NCBI RefSeq assembly: GCF_900116805.1
Contig: NZ_FPBV01000012.1
Location: 47,622-111,621 of the forward strand
DNA from: Paenalicyclobacillus macrosporangiidus
Lineage (GTDB): Bacteria > Bacillota > Bacilli > Alicyclobacillales > Alicyclobacillaceae
Reading direction: 5' to 3'
DNA: 64,000 nucleotides
Part shown: positions 53,397 through 62,060 of the stretch, in pieces
Layout of the letters: each line of letters opens with the position of its first letter
Position numbering within the stretch: position 1 is the first letter of the stretch
Translations under genes and position numbers: made by a program
The notes under the pieces: model-generated
Told to the model about the DNA's origin: nothing
Database searches by the model: none
The model's input: only the letters and a program-made list of their open reading frames with translations

Positions 53397-55094
53397 ATGC
53401 TGTCGGAGCTGTCCATCCGGGGGATCGCGCTGATTGACGAGGCGCATCTGCGCCTCGGCCCGGGGCTCACCGTGTTCACCGGGGAGACGGGGGCTGGAAA
53501 ATCGATTCTTCTCGATGCCATCGGACTGCTCTTGGGCGGGCGGGCGTCGGCGGAGTTGGTCCGCAAGGGGGCCGACAGCGGGCGCGTGGAAGCCTTGTTT
53601 CACCTGTCGGACGTGGTCCGTCCGCGCGTGCTGGAGCGGTTGTCGAAGTGGGGCATCGAGGCGGAGGAGGATCTGCTGATCTCGCGCGAGGTGCACGCGG
53701 GAGGCCGGTCGGTGTGCCGAATCAACGGGCACATGGCGACGGTGCAGATGCTTCGGGAGCTCGGGTCCCTGTTGGTGCAGCAGCATGGCCAGCACGAATA
53801 CCACGGCCTCCTGCAGGCCGAGGAGCAGATGCGGGCGCTCGATCTCTACGGCAACCATCAATCCCTCCTCGCCGAGGTTGGGCAGTTGTACGCGGAATGG
53901 TCGCAGTTGCGGCGAACGCTGGAACGGATGCGCATGGATGAGCAGGAACGAGTGCGCCGCATCGACATGCTGCGGTTCCAGATGGAGGAGATTGAGCGGG
54001 TGAACCCGCGGCCAGGCGAGGAGGAGGTGCTGAGAGAACAACGGCGCCTGCTGCAGCACGTCGACCGCGTGTCGGCCTCCCTGCAGACGGCGGTGGCGGC
54101 GTTGATGGGTGGGGACCGAATCTCCTCCGGCGCGGTCGCCCTGATGGCGGAGGCGGCGCGGGAGGTGGCCGCCGCCGCGGATTTTGACCCGCGGATGAAG
54201 GACGCGGCGGAGTTGTTGGAGACGGCCCAGGTGCACGCCGAGGAAGCGGCCCACGCGGTGCGCCGGTTTCTCGACCGGTTGGAGGCGGACCCTGCGGAAC
54301 TGGAGCGCGTTGAGGAGCGGCTGGCCCAGATCCGGGCGCTCGAGCGGAAATACGGCGCCACGGAGGCGGATGTGCTGGCATATTTGCAAGGGATACGGGA
54401 AGAGTACAACCGGTTGGTCAATCACGAACAGGAGACGGCTGAACTCGAAGCCCGCCTGGCGGACTGCGAGCGCCGTCTGGCCGACGCTTGCGACCGGCTG
54501 CACGAACGCAGGCGGGAGACGGCACGCCGGATGGCGGCCGAGGTGCAGGCGTTGTTGCGGACGCTGTCCATGCCCTCGGCGCGCTTCGAGATCGCCGTGA
54601 ACCGGCAGACCACTCGCAGCGGCACCGGGTTCGGAGCGGACGGCGCGGATCAGGTTCAGTTTCTGTTCAGCGCCAACAAAGGGGAAGAACTGAAACCTTT
54701 GCAGAAGGTGGCCTCCGGAGGGGAGTTGTCCAGGACGCTGCTGGCGATGAAGGCGGCGCTGGCCGACGTCGACGAGGTGGACACGCTGATTTTCGATGAG
54801 ATCGATGCGGGGGTCAGCGGCCAGGCGACACTGGCCATCGCCGAGCAGATGACCCGGCTGGCGGGCCGGCACCAGGTGCTGTGTGTGACGCACGCCGCCC
54901 CGATTGCCGCTGCCGCTGCGGAGCACTTCGAGATCGTCAAGGTGGAGACGGAGACGCACACCCTCACCCAGGTCTCCCCGCTAGACCAGGAGGGGCGCAT
55001 TCGGGAGCTGGCACGCCTCATCGGGGCAGGGGCGGCCGACGAGACGGCGGTGGCACATGCGCGCGCATTGTTAGACCGGCGTGTGCAGAGCTGA
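53397..55094 (+). CDS. recN: DNA repair protein RecN
   Basis: A 565-residue SMC-like ATPase with Walker A FTGETGAGKSIL (about 29-40), a central coiled coil (about 155-345), signature VASGGELSRTLLAMK and Walker B TLIFDEIDAGVSG. It acts early in double-strand break repair. ATG 53397 follows AAGGGGG. It is the last gene of the run from xseA, and precedes spoIVB by 139 bases. Confidence 0.97.
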   Translation: MLSELSIRGIALIDEAHLRLGPGLTVFTGETGAGKSILLDAIGLLLGGRASAELVRKGADSGRVEALFHLSDVVRPRVLERLSKWGIEAEEDLLISREVHAGGRSVCRINGHMATVQMLRELGSLLVQQHGQHEYHGLLQAEEQMRALDLYGNHQSLLAEVGQLYAEWSQLRRTLERMRMDEQERVRRIDMLRFQMEEIERVNPRPGEEEVLREQRRLLQHVDRVSASLQTAVAALMGGDRISSGAVALMAEAAREVAAAADFDPRMKDAAELLETAQVHAEEAAHAVRRFLDRLEADPAELERVEERLAQIRALERKYGATEADVLAYLQGIREEYNRLVNHEQETAELEARLADCERRLADACDRLHERRRETARRMAAEVQALLRTLSMPSARFEIAVNRQTTRSGTGFGADGADQVQFLFSANKGEELKPLQKVASGGELSRTLLAMKAALADVDEVDTLIFDEIDAGVSGQATLAIAEQMTRLAGRHQVLCVTHAAPIAAAAAEHFEIVKVETETHTLTQVSPLDQEGRIRELARLIGAGAADETAVAHARALLDRRVQS

Positions 55095-55233
55095 GGCGCC
55101 TGCCGGGATTCGGCTCGGGTGGCGCAGGCGAGCGGATCGCACAACTTTTGTGCATCATAAAGCCTTCCCGCGGGGGCACCTTAGGTAGCACCGGAACGCT
55201 CAGGGGGTGCCACGAAGGGGGGCGCTGACACAG

Positions 55234-56577
55234 ATGCGGCATGGCCGACGTTGCAGCAGTCACGTGCGCAAGCTCTGCGCGGCGGCGCTCAGCTTGTTGT
55301 GCCTCACACCGCCGGTACAGCAGTTGGCAAGCCTTCCCGGCGAGATCCACATTCCCATTGGGGAACACACCATTCTTCCGCTTCGGTTGCCGTGCAAGGC
55401 CGTGGTGGTCTCATCCGACACCCGCGTCGTCGGCGCACAGCCGGTCTTGGCGCGCGGGCATGAGACCGATCTTGAGGTCACCCCCCGGGAGTTGGGGGAT
55501 GCCATCATCTCGACTCGTCTGTTCGGATTTCTTCCCTGGAAGGCCCTCCACGTACATGTCGTACCGCAGGAACGCGTCTTCGCCGGCGGCCAGTCCATCG
55601 GTGTGCGCCTGCACAGCAATGGGCTGATTGTCGTCGGCTTTCAGCGGGTGGACCGGCTCAGCCCCCCTCCGGGGATGGCTTTGCGGATCGGCGACGTCAT
55701 CGAACGGATCGACGGGAAACCGGTGCACGAAGCGCGGGATCTGCGCCGGGAAGCCAATGCCGTGCAGGGGCCTGTCCGGCTTTCGGTGCGCCGCGGCGCG
55801 GAACACCTGCAGGTAGTCTTGACGCCTGCGACCGGATCGGACGGATACCGCCGTCTGGGGTTGTTGGTGCGAGAGAAGACGGCGGGTGTCGGCACGCTGA
55901 CCTTTTACGATGCGCACCACCATCGCTTCGGGGCGTTGGGTCACCTCATCACGGACGTGGACACGGGTCAGCCGATAGAGGGATGGGGTTCGGTGCACGA
56001 GGCCGAGGTCACCGGCGTGGTGCGCGGCACCGCGGGCCACCCCGGGGAAAAGCAGGGCCGTTTCTTGGCGTCCGTCCACGAGATCGGGCGCATCGACGTC
56101 AACACCGACTACGGGGTGTTCGGCGAAATGGATGCGCTGCCGCGGTTTTCGTATCTCTCCAAGGAAGTGCCGGTCGCCCTGCCGGAACAGGTGCATCCCG
56201 GGCCTGCCAAGTTGCTCACGGTGATCCACGGGCAGCAGGTGGAAGCTTTTGACGTGGAAATTGAAAACGTGGCGCGCCAGGATCGTCCCGGCACGAAGAG
56301 CCTGGTCGTGCACGTCACGGACCCGCGGCTGCTGCGGATGACGGGCGGGATTGTGCAGGGGATGTCGGGAAGTCCGCTGCTGCAGGACGGGCGGCTGGCG
56401 GCGGCCGTGACCCATGTGTTCGTGTCCGATCCCACGCGGGGATACGGGGTGTACGCCGCCTGGATGCTGCAAAAGTGTGAAACATTCCCGGACCGTGGTT
56501 CAAACCGGGAATCAAACCGGGAGCCGGTCGGCAGTTCAGCGGCCTATGGTGGGACAGGCCCGTCGCAGCCGGTTTGA
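55234..56577 (+). CDS. spoIVB: SpoIVB serine peptidase
   Basis: A 447-residue forespore-secreted protease. A basic N-terminus and hydrophobic segment (about 12-32) is followed by a PDZ domain (about 140-210: PPPGMALRIGDVIERIDGKP) and an S55 peptidase domain with the catalytic His in GALGHLITDVDTG and Ser in VQGMSGSPLLQDG. It is secreted into the intermembrane space and cleaves SpoIVFA to free SpoIVFB. ATG 55234 is chosen; GTG 55207 is possible. The last 40 residues after the peptidase domain (SNRESNREPVGSSAAYGG) are not seen in shorter homologues. spo0A follows, as in B. subtilis. Confidence 0.94.
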   Translation: MRHGRRCSSHVRKLCAAALSLLCLTPPVQQLASLPGEIHIPIGEHTILPLRLPCKAVVVSSDTRVVGAQPVLARGHETDLEVTPRELGDAIISTRLFGFLPWKALHVHVVPQERVFAGGQSIGVRLHSNGLIVVGFQRVDRLSPPPGMALRIGDVIERIDGKPVHEARDLRREANAVQGPVRLSVRRGAEHLQVVLTPATGSDGYRRLGLLVREKTAGVGTLTFYDAHHHRFGALGHLITDVDTGQPIEGWGSVHEAEVTGVVRGTAGHPGEKQGRFLASVHEIGRIDVNTDYGVFGEMDALPRFSYLSKEVPVALPEQVHPGPAKLLTVIHGQQVEAFDVEIENVARQDRPGTKSLVVHVTDPRLLRMTGGIVQGMSGSPLLQDGRLAAAVTHVFVSDPTRGYGVYAAWMLQKCETFPDRGSNRESNREPVGSSAAYGGTGPSQPV

Positions 56578-56609
56578 CTGGGGATGGCACCCCTGTTGAC
56601 GTCGACGAG

Positions 56610-56635
56610 AACCGGGGGTTCGCTCCCCCGGTTTT
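56610..56635 (+). terminator. Rho-independent terminator after spoIVB
   Basis: AACCGGGGG and CCCCCGGTT form a nine-pair stem with a TTCGCT loop and end in TTTT. It isolates spo0A transcription from spoIVB. Confidence 0.85.
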
Positions 56636-56713
56636 GGCCGTGAATGGGGAAGCCCTCTTGAGAGCGCTGCGTAACGCTGAACCACGCTGCCGGTTGCAGC
56701 GTTCGCGGGTGGG

Positions 56714-56730
56714 TGTCGAACGATGTCGAA
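56714..56730 (+). promoter_or_regulatory. Two tandem Spo0A boxes upstream of spo0A
   Basis: TGTCGAA at 56714-56720 and again at 56724-56730, both perfect matches to the B. subtilis 0A box, on one strand and exactly ten bases apart, i.e. one helical turn. They lie about 40 bases upstream of the sigma-H-like -35. This fits binding by a Spo0A dimer and autoregulation. Confidence 0.8.
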
Positions 56731-56769
56731 AAAATGGGCTCGGAGGCGAAAAGTCTTCCATAAGATTTG

Positions 56770-56798
56770 GCAGGACATGACCCCTCGCCGTCGAATTA
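56770..56798 (+). promoter_or_regulatory. Sigma-H-type promoter for spo0A
   Basis: GCAGGACAT (56770-56778), 11 bases, then GTCGAATTA (56790-56798), matching the sigma-H pattern RnAGGAwWW-N11/12-RnnGAATww except for one position. It is placed 36 bases before the spo0A GTG. The B. subtilis spo0A sporulation promoter Ps is also sigma-H dependent. Confidence 0.7.
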
Positions 56799-56834
56799 GG
56801 TGAAGCGTGATTCTCACGCCGAGGGGGAGGCACC

Positions 56835-57638
56835 GTGTCTGTATTGAAAATTCTCATCGCCGATGACAACAAGGAATTTACTGAAATACTGAATGAGTTC
56901 ATCTCCTCGCAGGACGACATGGAGGTCTGCGGGGTGGCGCACAATGGAAACGATGTCCTGGACCTGATCCGGGAACGGTCGCCAGACGTGTTGGTGCTCG
57001 ATATCATCATGCCCGTGCTCGATGGCATCGGCGTGATGGAGCGGTTGGTCGAGGAGATGGAACCCCTTCCGAAAGTCATCATGCTGACCGCCTTCGGGCA
57101 GGAGACTGTCACGCGGCGCGCCATGGAGCTCGGGGTATCGTACTTCATTCTCAAGCCGTTTGACATGCCTGTCTTGATTGAGCGCATTCGACAAGTGACC
57201 CAGGAAGCGCAGGCGGCGCCCGCCGCAGTGCCTGGCGTGATGTTCCCGTTGGACCGTCAGATCAACCTGGCGGCCGTGCACCGCCGGTCCATCGACGCGG
57301 CCATCACCCAGATCATCCATGAGATTGGGGTACCCGCCCATATCAAGGGATACCACTACCTGCGCGAAGCCATCGGAATTGTCTTTTACGATGTCGAAAT
57401 CCTCAGTTCCGTCACGAAGACTCTGTACCCTCGCATCGCTGAACGGTTCAAAACCACCCCTTCTCGGGTGGAGCGCGCGATCCGCCATTCCATCGAAGTG
57501 GCCTGGGGAAGGGGCAACATGGATGCCATTCGCAACGTGTTCGGATATACGGTCAGCGCTTCCAAGACGAAGCCCACGAATTCGGAATTCATCGCCATGA
57601 TCGCAGACAAACTGAGAATGGAGTACAAGATCGGCTAA
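56835..57638 (+). CDS. spo0A: Sporulation master regulator Spo0A
   Basis: A 267-residue response regulator. The receiver domain has the acidic pair Asp10-Asp11, phospho-acceptor Asp56 in [16 protein letters not shown] and the switch Lys in [10 protein letters not shown]. The C-terminal Spo0A_C helix-turn-helix domain ends [20 protein letters not shown] and [13 protein letters not shown]. Once phosphorylated through Spo0B it binds TGTCGAA boxes, two of which precede this gene. GTG 56835 follows GAGGGGGAGG. Confidence 0.98.
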   Translation: MSVLKILIADDNKEFTEILNEFISSQDDMEVCGVAHNGNDVLDLIRERSPDVLVLDIIMPVLDGIGVMERLVEEMEPLPKVIMLTAFGQETVTRRAMELGVSYFILKPFDMPVLIERIRQVTQEAQAAPAAVPGVMFPLDRQINLAAVHRRSIDAAITQIIHEIGVPAHIKGYHYLREAIGIVFYDVEILSSVTKTLYPRIAERFKTTPSRVERAIRHSIEVAWGRGNMDAIRNVFGYTVSASKTKPTNSEFIAMIADKLRMEYKIG

Positions 57639-57684
57639 GTGCAGCAGGGCAAGCGTTTGTGGGTGCGGTATCGTCACACGCAAC

Positions 57685-57716
57685 GAGAACCACGGCCTCT
57701 GTGTGCCGTGGTTCTC
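57685..57716. terminator. Strong hairpin after spo0A, possible bidirectional terminator
   Basis: GAGAACCACGGC (57685-57696) and GCCGTGGTTCTC (57705-57716) are perfectly complementary (12 pairs, eight-base loop). No clear T run follows on the plus strand. It lies between spo0A and a convergent gene, so it may stop transcripts from both sides. Confidence 0.6.
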
Positions 57717-57836
57717 GGTATAGGGTTCATGGATGAACACGCTCGTTTGATGTCGGCCACCGGCAGCGTGACAGGCGACAGGGGGAGCCCAGGCCCGTTG
57801 ATTTTGGGGCACCCTTCGTCCCAGGGCATGACGAGC

Positions 57837-58214
57837 TTATACAGACCCGGAACTCAGGTGGAGCAGAACCTGCGTATATTCCTGTTCATCGATCTCTGTA
57901 CCCTCTGCCATCACCTCTTTGAATTTGGCGAAAAGCGAGTGGATGAGGGGTTCTTGGTTCACCGATTCGATGGCGGCGTGATAGCTTTCTTCGTCCGGAA
58001 AGAAGTTCAGCTCGATGATTTCACTGGAATCTTGATTACTTCGTAGGTATATCGCACGGTAATCTACGAATTGCCGATAGACTTCGGCCGCCTGTGCCTG
58101 AATGGTTACATAATCATTCCAAGCATTTGGACGAAGTCGGTATCGATAGACTTTTACGAACCTGTGCGCTGCCTCCCGTATCATCATGTGGATGCCACTG
58201 TGCCCGGTCACCAT
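57837..58214 (-). CDS. Hypothetical protein, possible dimeric alpha/beta-barrel fold
   Basis: A protein of up to 125 residues. The core VYRYRLRPNAWNDYVTIQ, then EVYRQFVDYRAIYLR, EIIELNFFPDEESYHAAIES and a closing helix resemble monooxygenase-like dimeric alpha/beta barrels: a strand, a helix with a Trp, then strands. I do not recognise a named family. The start is uncertain, with no clear ribosome binding site before the ATG at 58214 or the ATG pair at about 58187. Codon use is less GC-rich than spo0A. It is convergent with spo0A. Confidence 0.55.
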   Translation of the reverse strand: MVTGHSGIHMMIREAAHRFVKVYRYRLRPNAWNDYVTIQAQAAEVYRQFVDYRAIYLRSNQDSSEIIELNFFPDEESYHAAIESVNQEPLIHSLFAKFKEVMAEGTEIDEQEYTQVLLHLSSGSV

Positions 58215-58287
58215 ATATGGTTATTGTTATTGAACGAAAACTTCTATGATTTGACAAGCCCCGGGATCCATGACGTGTTTTCTCGCG

Positions 58288-58392
58288 TTACCGCGTGGTC
58301 TTGACGATGACCTGTCCAATGGCACCTTGCCGCCCTAGCAGGTGAAGAATGGTCCGCTCGACCCCCGTTGGCTCCCTGCGCCGCCAGATCAT
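58288..58392 (-). other. Possible 34-codon minigene or gene remnant
   Basis: A short minus-strand frame, ATG to TAA, encoding a basic peptide with RRREPTGVERTILHLLGRQG and VIVKTTR. AGGAA lies seven bases before the ATG. The peptide composition looks protein-like, and the rest of this 279-base gap shows nothing clear, so it may be a very small gene or the tail of a lost one. Confidence 0.25.
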
Positions 58393-58493
58393 GCACGACT
58401 TCCTGATGGAACGTAATAAAATGGAACATGGTTGACACAAATGATGCGTTTTGTCCGTCTCTAGTCATTAAGATGGAATTGAGGGGGACTCCC

Positions 58494-58754
58494 GTGAAGT
58501 CAAGAACATCATTGCGTGTGTCGCTCGTCATTCTTGTGCTTTCTTTCTTATCGACCGTTTACTTCGGATATGGTTACTACAAACATGTGTATTTGCTGAA
58601 ACTTCGCTCGCCAAAACTCATGCCTGGAATGCCACACGGCTATCTGGCGAGTGCCCCCATGTGGACGCATGGGCTGTGGGTGTCGGCAATCATTGCGGCT
58701 GTTTTCGCGGTGATGGTGGTTTGTTTGTCTGTCAGGAATCACCACACGAATTGA
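58494..58754 (+). CDS. Small two-helix membrane protein, unknown function
   Basis: An 86-residue protein with two membrane helices (SLVILVLSFLSTVYFGYGYY at about 9-28, and GLWVSAIIAAVFAVMVVCLS at about 60-79) joined by a loop with KLRSPKLMPGMPHGYL. GTG 58494 is six bases after GAGGGGG. I do not recognise the family. It lies in the lower-GC region. Confidence 0.6.
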   Translation: MKSRTSLRVSLVILVLSFLSTVYFGYGYYKHVYLLKLRSPKLMPGMPHGYLASAPMWTHGLWVSAIIAAVFAVMVVCLSVRNHHTN

Positions 58755-58825
58755 AGCGCGATCAAGCTGTCTCTCTTACGATTTTCAGCAGAACTTCCTG
58801 AACCGCGCGAGAGGAGCATCAAAAC

Positions 58826-59356
58826 GTGGAGGACTTGCGCTATCCCATTGGCATGTACCACCCCGTCCTGGAGATTAGCGATGAGGATAGGAACCAGTTG
58901 ATCAGAGAGATCGAAATTCAGCCTGCAACCCTGCGTGCCATTGTGGAAAAGCTGACACCGGAACAGATGGAAACGCCATATCGTCCGGGGGGATGGACGA
59001 TTCGACAAGTGGTGCATCACTTGGCGGATAACAACATGAATGCATACATACGGTTCAAGCGGGGGCTGACGGAAGATACGCCAAGCTCACCGCCGTATCG
59101 GGAGGACCTGTGGGCTGAGCTGCCTGATTATCGTCAGATTCCTGTTGGCGAGTCCCTGATCCTATTGGAGGTCTTACATAGGCGCTTTTCGCATTTACTG
59201 TGGGCCCTCCATCCCGAAGATTTCCGTTGTACTCTTGCCCATTCAACATTGGGGGTTATCCGTCTCGACACGGCGCTACACAGGTTTGTATGGCATAACA
59301 GGCACCACATTGCTCAGATATCTGGATTGTGTGAACGTATGGGATGGTCATGTTAG
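58826..59356 (+). CDS. DinB/YfiT family putative metal-dependent hydrolase
   Basis: A 176-residue four-helix-bundle protein. It starts DLRYPIGMYHPVLEISDEDR and has the three metal-binding histidines expected of the family in RQVVHHLADNN and HNRHHIAQISGL. Similar Bacillus proteins (YfiT) are putative metal hydrolases or thiol transferases of unknown substrate; bacillithiol-related roles are known for other DinB-fold members. GTG 58826 follows GAGAGGAG. Codon use is AT-richer than the core region. Confidence 0.85.
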   Translation: MEDLRYPIGMYHPVLEISDEDRNQLIREIEIQPATLRAIVEKLTPEQMETPYRPGGWTIRQVVHHLADNNMNAYIRFKRGLTEDTPSSPPYREDLWAELPDYRQIPVGESLILLEVLHRRFSHLLWALHPEDFRCTLAHSTLGVIRLDTALHRFVWHNRHHIAQISGLCERMGWSC

Positions 59357-59569
59357 ATATTGGGCCTCAGTCCTTGTGACGTAGATGGACTGGCACCCCA
59401 TGTATTCCGCGGTTTCAATTTACACAAAAACGCGGCGGTCACGTATGTATAACTGCCGCATATTTATTCGAGTTGTATGTGTTATGCTTGTTGCAGTAAT
59501 GGGCAGTAATACGCAAAAAATTCCGTCTGCGTCATTTGATCAACATGTTGTGAGGGGAGGAAAGTCCCT

Positions 59570-59957
59570 GTGGGTTCCAATGTAACAGTCGTTGCGTACA
59601 ATCCCAGTTGGGTACAGATGTTTGAACGGATACGCGATTCCATTATTCGATTTTAGGCGATATCCTTGTCACTGTAGAACACGTCGGGAGCACATCGGTT
59701 CCGGGTCTGGCGGCAAAGCCGATTATTGACTTAGATGCCGTAGTGTACACCCAATCTGATGTTCAGACAGCGATCCAACGGCTTGCTACCATTGGCTACG
59801 TTCACGAAGGTGATTTAGGAATTACCGGGCGAGAGGCGTTTATTCCTCCCGATGGCACACCTTCGCGGAAAACACCCCATCCCGTTGCATCGCGTGTGTC
59901 TTCGTTCTTGAGGGTCACGGCGTATAAGTGATTAGTGCGGAACTTCTGGTAAGTAAT
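59570..59957 (+). pseudogene. Frameshifted grpB (UPF0157) remnant
   Basis: GTG 59570, after GGGGAGGAAAG, opens a frame encoding VTVVAYNPSWVQMFERIR and stops at TAG 59654. Shifting by one base continues the family: GDILVTVEHVGSTSVPGLAA, KPIIDLDAVV, GYVHEGDLGITGREAFIPPDG. Restoring one T in the TTTT at 59651-59654 would rejoin the two parts. The expected HHLYVC and NHL.LRDYL segments that follow are scrambled by further changes, and the frame ends at about 59930. GrpB proteins are nucleotidyltransferase-like with unclear function. This copy is broken. Confidence 0.8.
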
Positions 59958-59993
59958 ACAACCGGTTAAGTAACCGCACGGTGACCGAGAGGG

Positions 59994-61295
59994 GTGAACG
60001 TCATCAAAGTCACTATGCAAATTAGACCAAAAGTCAGCTTGATAGACGAACCAGTTCATATTCAAATCGATGGCTTGGAACCACATTCGTATGTTACCGT
60101 CACGGCAGTCACAAACAACGTTCTTGGGCTCACTTGCTCAGCTCGTTCCTCGGCCGTATTTGTTGCCGACTCAAACGGCAGCATAGACCTGGATACCCAG
60201 AAGCCCGTTTCTGGGAGCTATGATTGCGCCGATGGCATGGGCTTATTTTGGTCTATGGCAATCAAAGATATCCAATACACTCCGGTGATTCGAAATGGAG
60301 AGTTACGATATGGGCCTGCAGAAACTGTGGTGCGACTGTGTGTTGAGTATAATGGTGAAATTCTTTGCACGGCAGATTGCATCCGCAGACTTTATGATCC
60401 AGATGTTCAGATGCTCAACATTACCAAACTAGATATGGTCGGGAAGTTATTCATCCGGAACGGGAATGCCCCGGCTCTTGGACTCATTGTTCTCGGGGGT
60501 GGGGAAGGTGGCCTAGCGTCACCAATGACGTACGCCGCATTGTTGGCCTCGCATGGATATCCCGCATTGGCTCTAGCCTATTTTCGTTTCGAACACCTGC
60601 TTCCGAATTTACGAGAGATTCCACTTGAATACTTTGAGAAGGCTATCCACTGGCTTCGACATCACCCAGCATGTAATGGACAAGTGGTTGTTTACGGGCG
60701 CTCCAAGGGTGCCGAATTGACGCTTCTCCTAGGTTCCAAGTATCCAGAAGTCGCTGCTGTCATTGCGTCAAGCCCGAGCTCGGTTGTGTGTATTGGAGAT
60801 GTCGAGCAACGTCCGACAGGAGGATACAGGAAATATTCTTCGTGGTCTGTCGACGGAAGGCCGCTCCCGTTTGTTCCATGGTCGGACGAACTATGCGCTG
60901 AGGCAGAGCGCAGTCTGCGCAACGGGCGGGGGATCGACCAGGTACATCGACGAGCTCTTCTTGAAGCGGATGGTATCGAAAGGTATGAAATCCCGGTCGA
61001 GCGCATCCATGGCCCTATACTGCTGATCTCTTCAGGAGATGATCATTGGTGGCCAAGCACTCTCCACTGTGAAAGGATCAAGCGGCGGTTAAGTGAACAT
61101 GGGTTTCCGTATAGGTGTGTTCATCTGGATTATCCGCATGCTGGGCACGTCATTCGATTTCCCGGGGTGCCGACGACACAACTGCGGATGAATGGGGGGA
61201 CACCTGGGGCAAACAACGCTGCGTCGGCCGAGTCATGGCAGGAGATCCTGCGATTTATAGAGCAGCTACACCATGAGGGAGGGGAGCGGGATTGA
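59994..61295 (+). CDS. Acyl-CoA thioesterase/BAAT family alpha/beta hydrolase
   Basis: A 433-residue protein with an N-terminal beta-sandwich domain (about 1-125: SLIDEPVHIQIDGLEPHSYV) and a C-terminal alpha/beta-hydrolase domain. The nucleophile is the Ser in YGRSKGAELTLLLG (about residue 235), with acid SSGDDHWWPS and His in DYPHAGHVI. This two-domain layout is that of bile acid-CoA:amino acid N-acyltransferases and acyl-CoA thioesterases; bacterial members are mostly uncharacterised, and a Ser nucleophile favours hydrolysis. GTG 59994 is used; GAGAGGGG is very close, so ATG 60015 is possible. Its GC is lower than the core region. Confidence 0.85.
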   Translation: MNVIKVTMQIRPKVSLIDEPVHIQIDGLEPHSYVTVTAVTNNVLGLTCSARSSAVFVADSNGSIDLDTQKPVSGSYDCADGMGLFWSMAIKDIQYTPVIRNGELRYGPAETVVRLCVEYNGEILCTADCIRRLYDPDVQMLNITKLDMVGKLFIRNGNAPALGLIVLGGGEGGLASPMTYAALLASHGYPALALAYFRFEHLLPNLREIPLEYFEKAIHWLRHHPACNGQVVVYGRSKGAELTLLLGSKYPEVAAVIASSPSSVVCIGDVEQRPTGGYRKYSSWSVDGRPLPFVPWSDELCAEAERSLRNGRGIDQVHRRALLEADGIERYEIPVERIHGPILLISSGDDHWWPSTLHCERIKRRLSEHGFPYRCVHLDYPHAGHVIRFPGVPTTQLRMNGGTPGANNAASAESWQEILRFIEQLHHEGGERD

Positions 61296-61545
61296 TAACA
61301 GAACCTCTCATCAAGTTGGCAAGGTGTCTCGTGACTGTCGGCCCGCTTCGTTCCTTTTCTGAAACCGGTGGAAGGATCATGGAACATGTCTTGTTCCGCC
61401 AATGAGCTGGTACAGCTGGGGGTGGCGTGGCGGTTCTTAGGATAGTGGCCATAGGAGTGATAAAAACCAAATAGAGGAAGAATTTTCTGTGACGTTTTAC
61501 CGATTCGTGGTTACTCCGTTCATACTACAGGGGGGGTGCCGAACG
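61296..61545. other. Gene-free stretch before the cold-shock gene
   Basis: About 250 bases with no frame I can support on either strand and no clear promoter. The composition is mixed, and it could hold decayed sequence. Confidence 0.4.
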
Positions 61546-61797
61546 GTGCAGAGAAGAGAAGGGATAGTGAAGTGGTACAAGGAGGACAAAGGCTACGGTC
61601 GCATCATGCTGGACGGACAAGATGGGAATCATGTCTTTGTCCACTACACAGAGATTCGACCAGACACTGTCAGGTTTCCTACTGGGTTTCGTTTTCTTAA
61701 AGAAGGTCAGAAAGTCTCATTTATCCTGGTTGAAAAGCCACACGCAAATGACAGCCAAAGACTGACTGCCACCGATGTCGAAATCCTGGCCGACTAA
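61546..61797 (+). CDS. Cold-shock domain protein
   Basis: An 83-residue CspA-like protein. REGIVKWYKEDKGYGRIML includes the RNP1 region (KGYGRI for the usual KGFGFI), and HVFVHYTEI is RNP2. An insertion and longer tail make it 15 residues longer than CspB. It should bind single-stranded RNA or DNA. GTG 61546 is eight bases after GGGGGGTG; upstream in-frame codons lack one. It is a divergent member of the family. Confidence 0.8.
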   Translation: MQRREGIVKWYKEDKGYGRIMLDGQDGNHVFVHYTEIRPDTVRFPTGFRFLKEGQKVSFILVEKPHANDSQRLTATDVEILAD

Positions 61798-62060
61798 CCG
61801 AAAGCACGTGTCCACTGTGTGTTGCAGCTAGTTCGGAACGTTCGTATAACCTATCTGTCTTGGTCCCTAGTTTCGCGAGGAGATGTCATATGGTCACAAG
61901 ATGTGATCTGATTCAGAGCCCATCAGGGACGTAGCCTGGGCGAAGCTGCCGAGTCAAGAACTGTGCTGACGTCAGATCATGACCTGGAGAGCGTAAGAGA
62001 AGAACCGGGAGAGAACCGATCGGAATGGCATCATTTCATTGTGTAAAATTTGCCGAGATC
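61798..62060. other. Gene-free stretch before the acetyltransferase remnant
   Basis: About 260 bases with no supportable gene, hairpin terminator or promoter that I can see. Confidence 0.4.

Noticed and set aside
55141..55206. Sigma-G promoter for spoIVB
   Set aside because: TCATAA and CACCTTA can be found at 16-base spacing but match the sigma-G -10 at only four of seven positions.
58244..58531. A 95-codon minus-strand frame
   Set aside because: The part with protein-like composition lies in another minus-strand frame (58288-58392), and this one is rich in His/Arg with no start signal.
59385..59585. A 66-codon frame before the grpB remnant
   Set aside because: No ribosome binding site, biased toward Arg/Val/Met in an AT-rich region, and it overlaps the grpB ribosome binding site.
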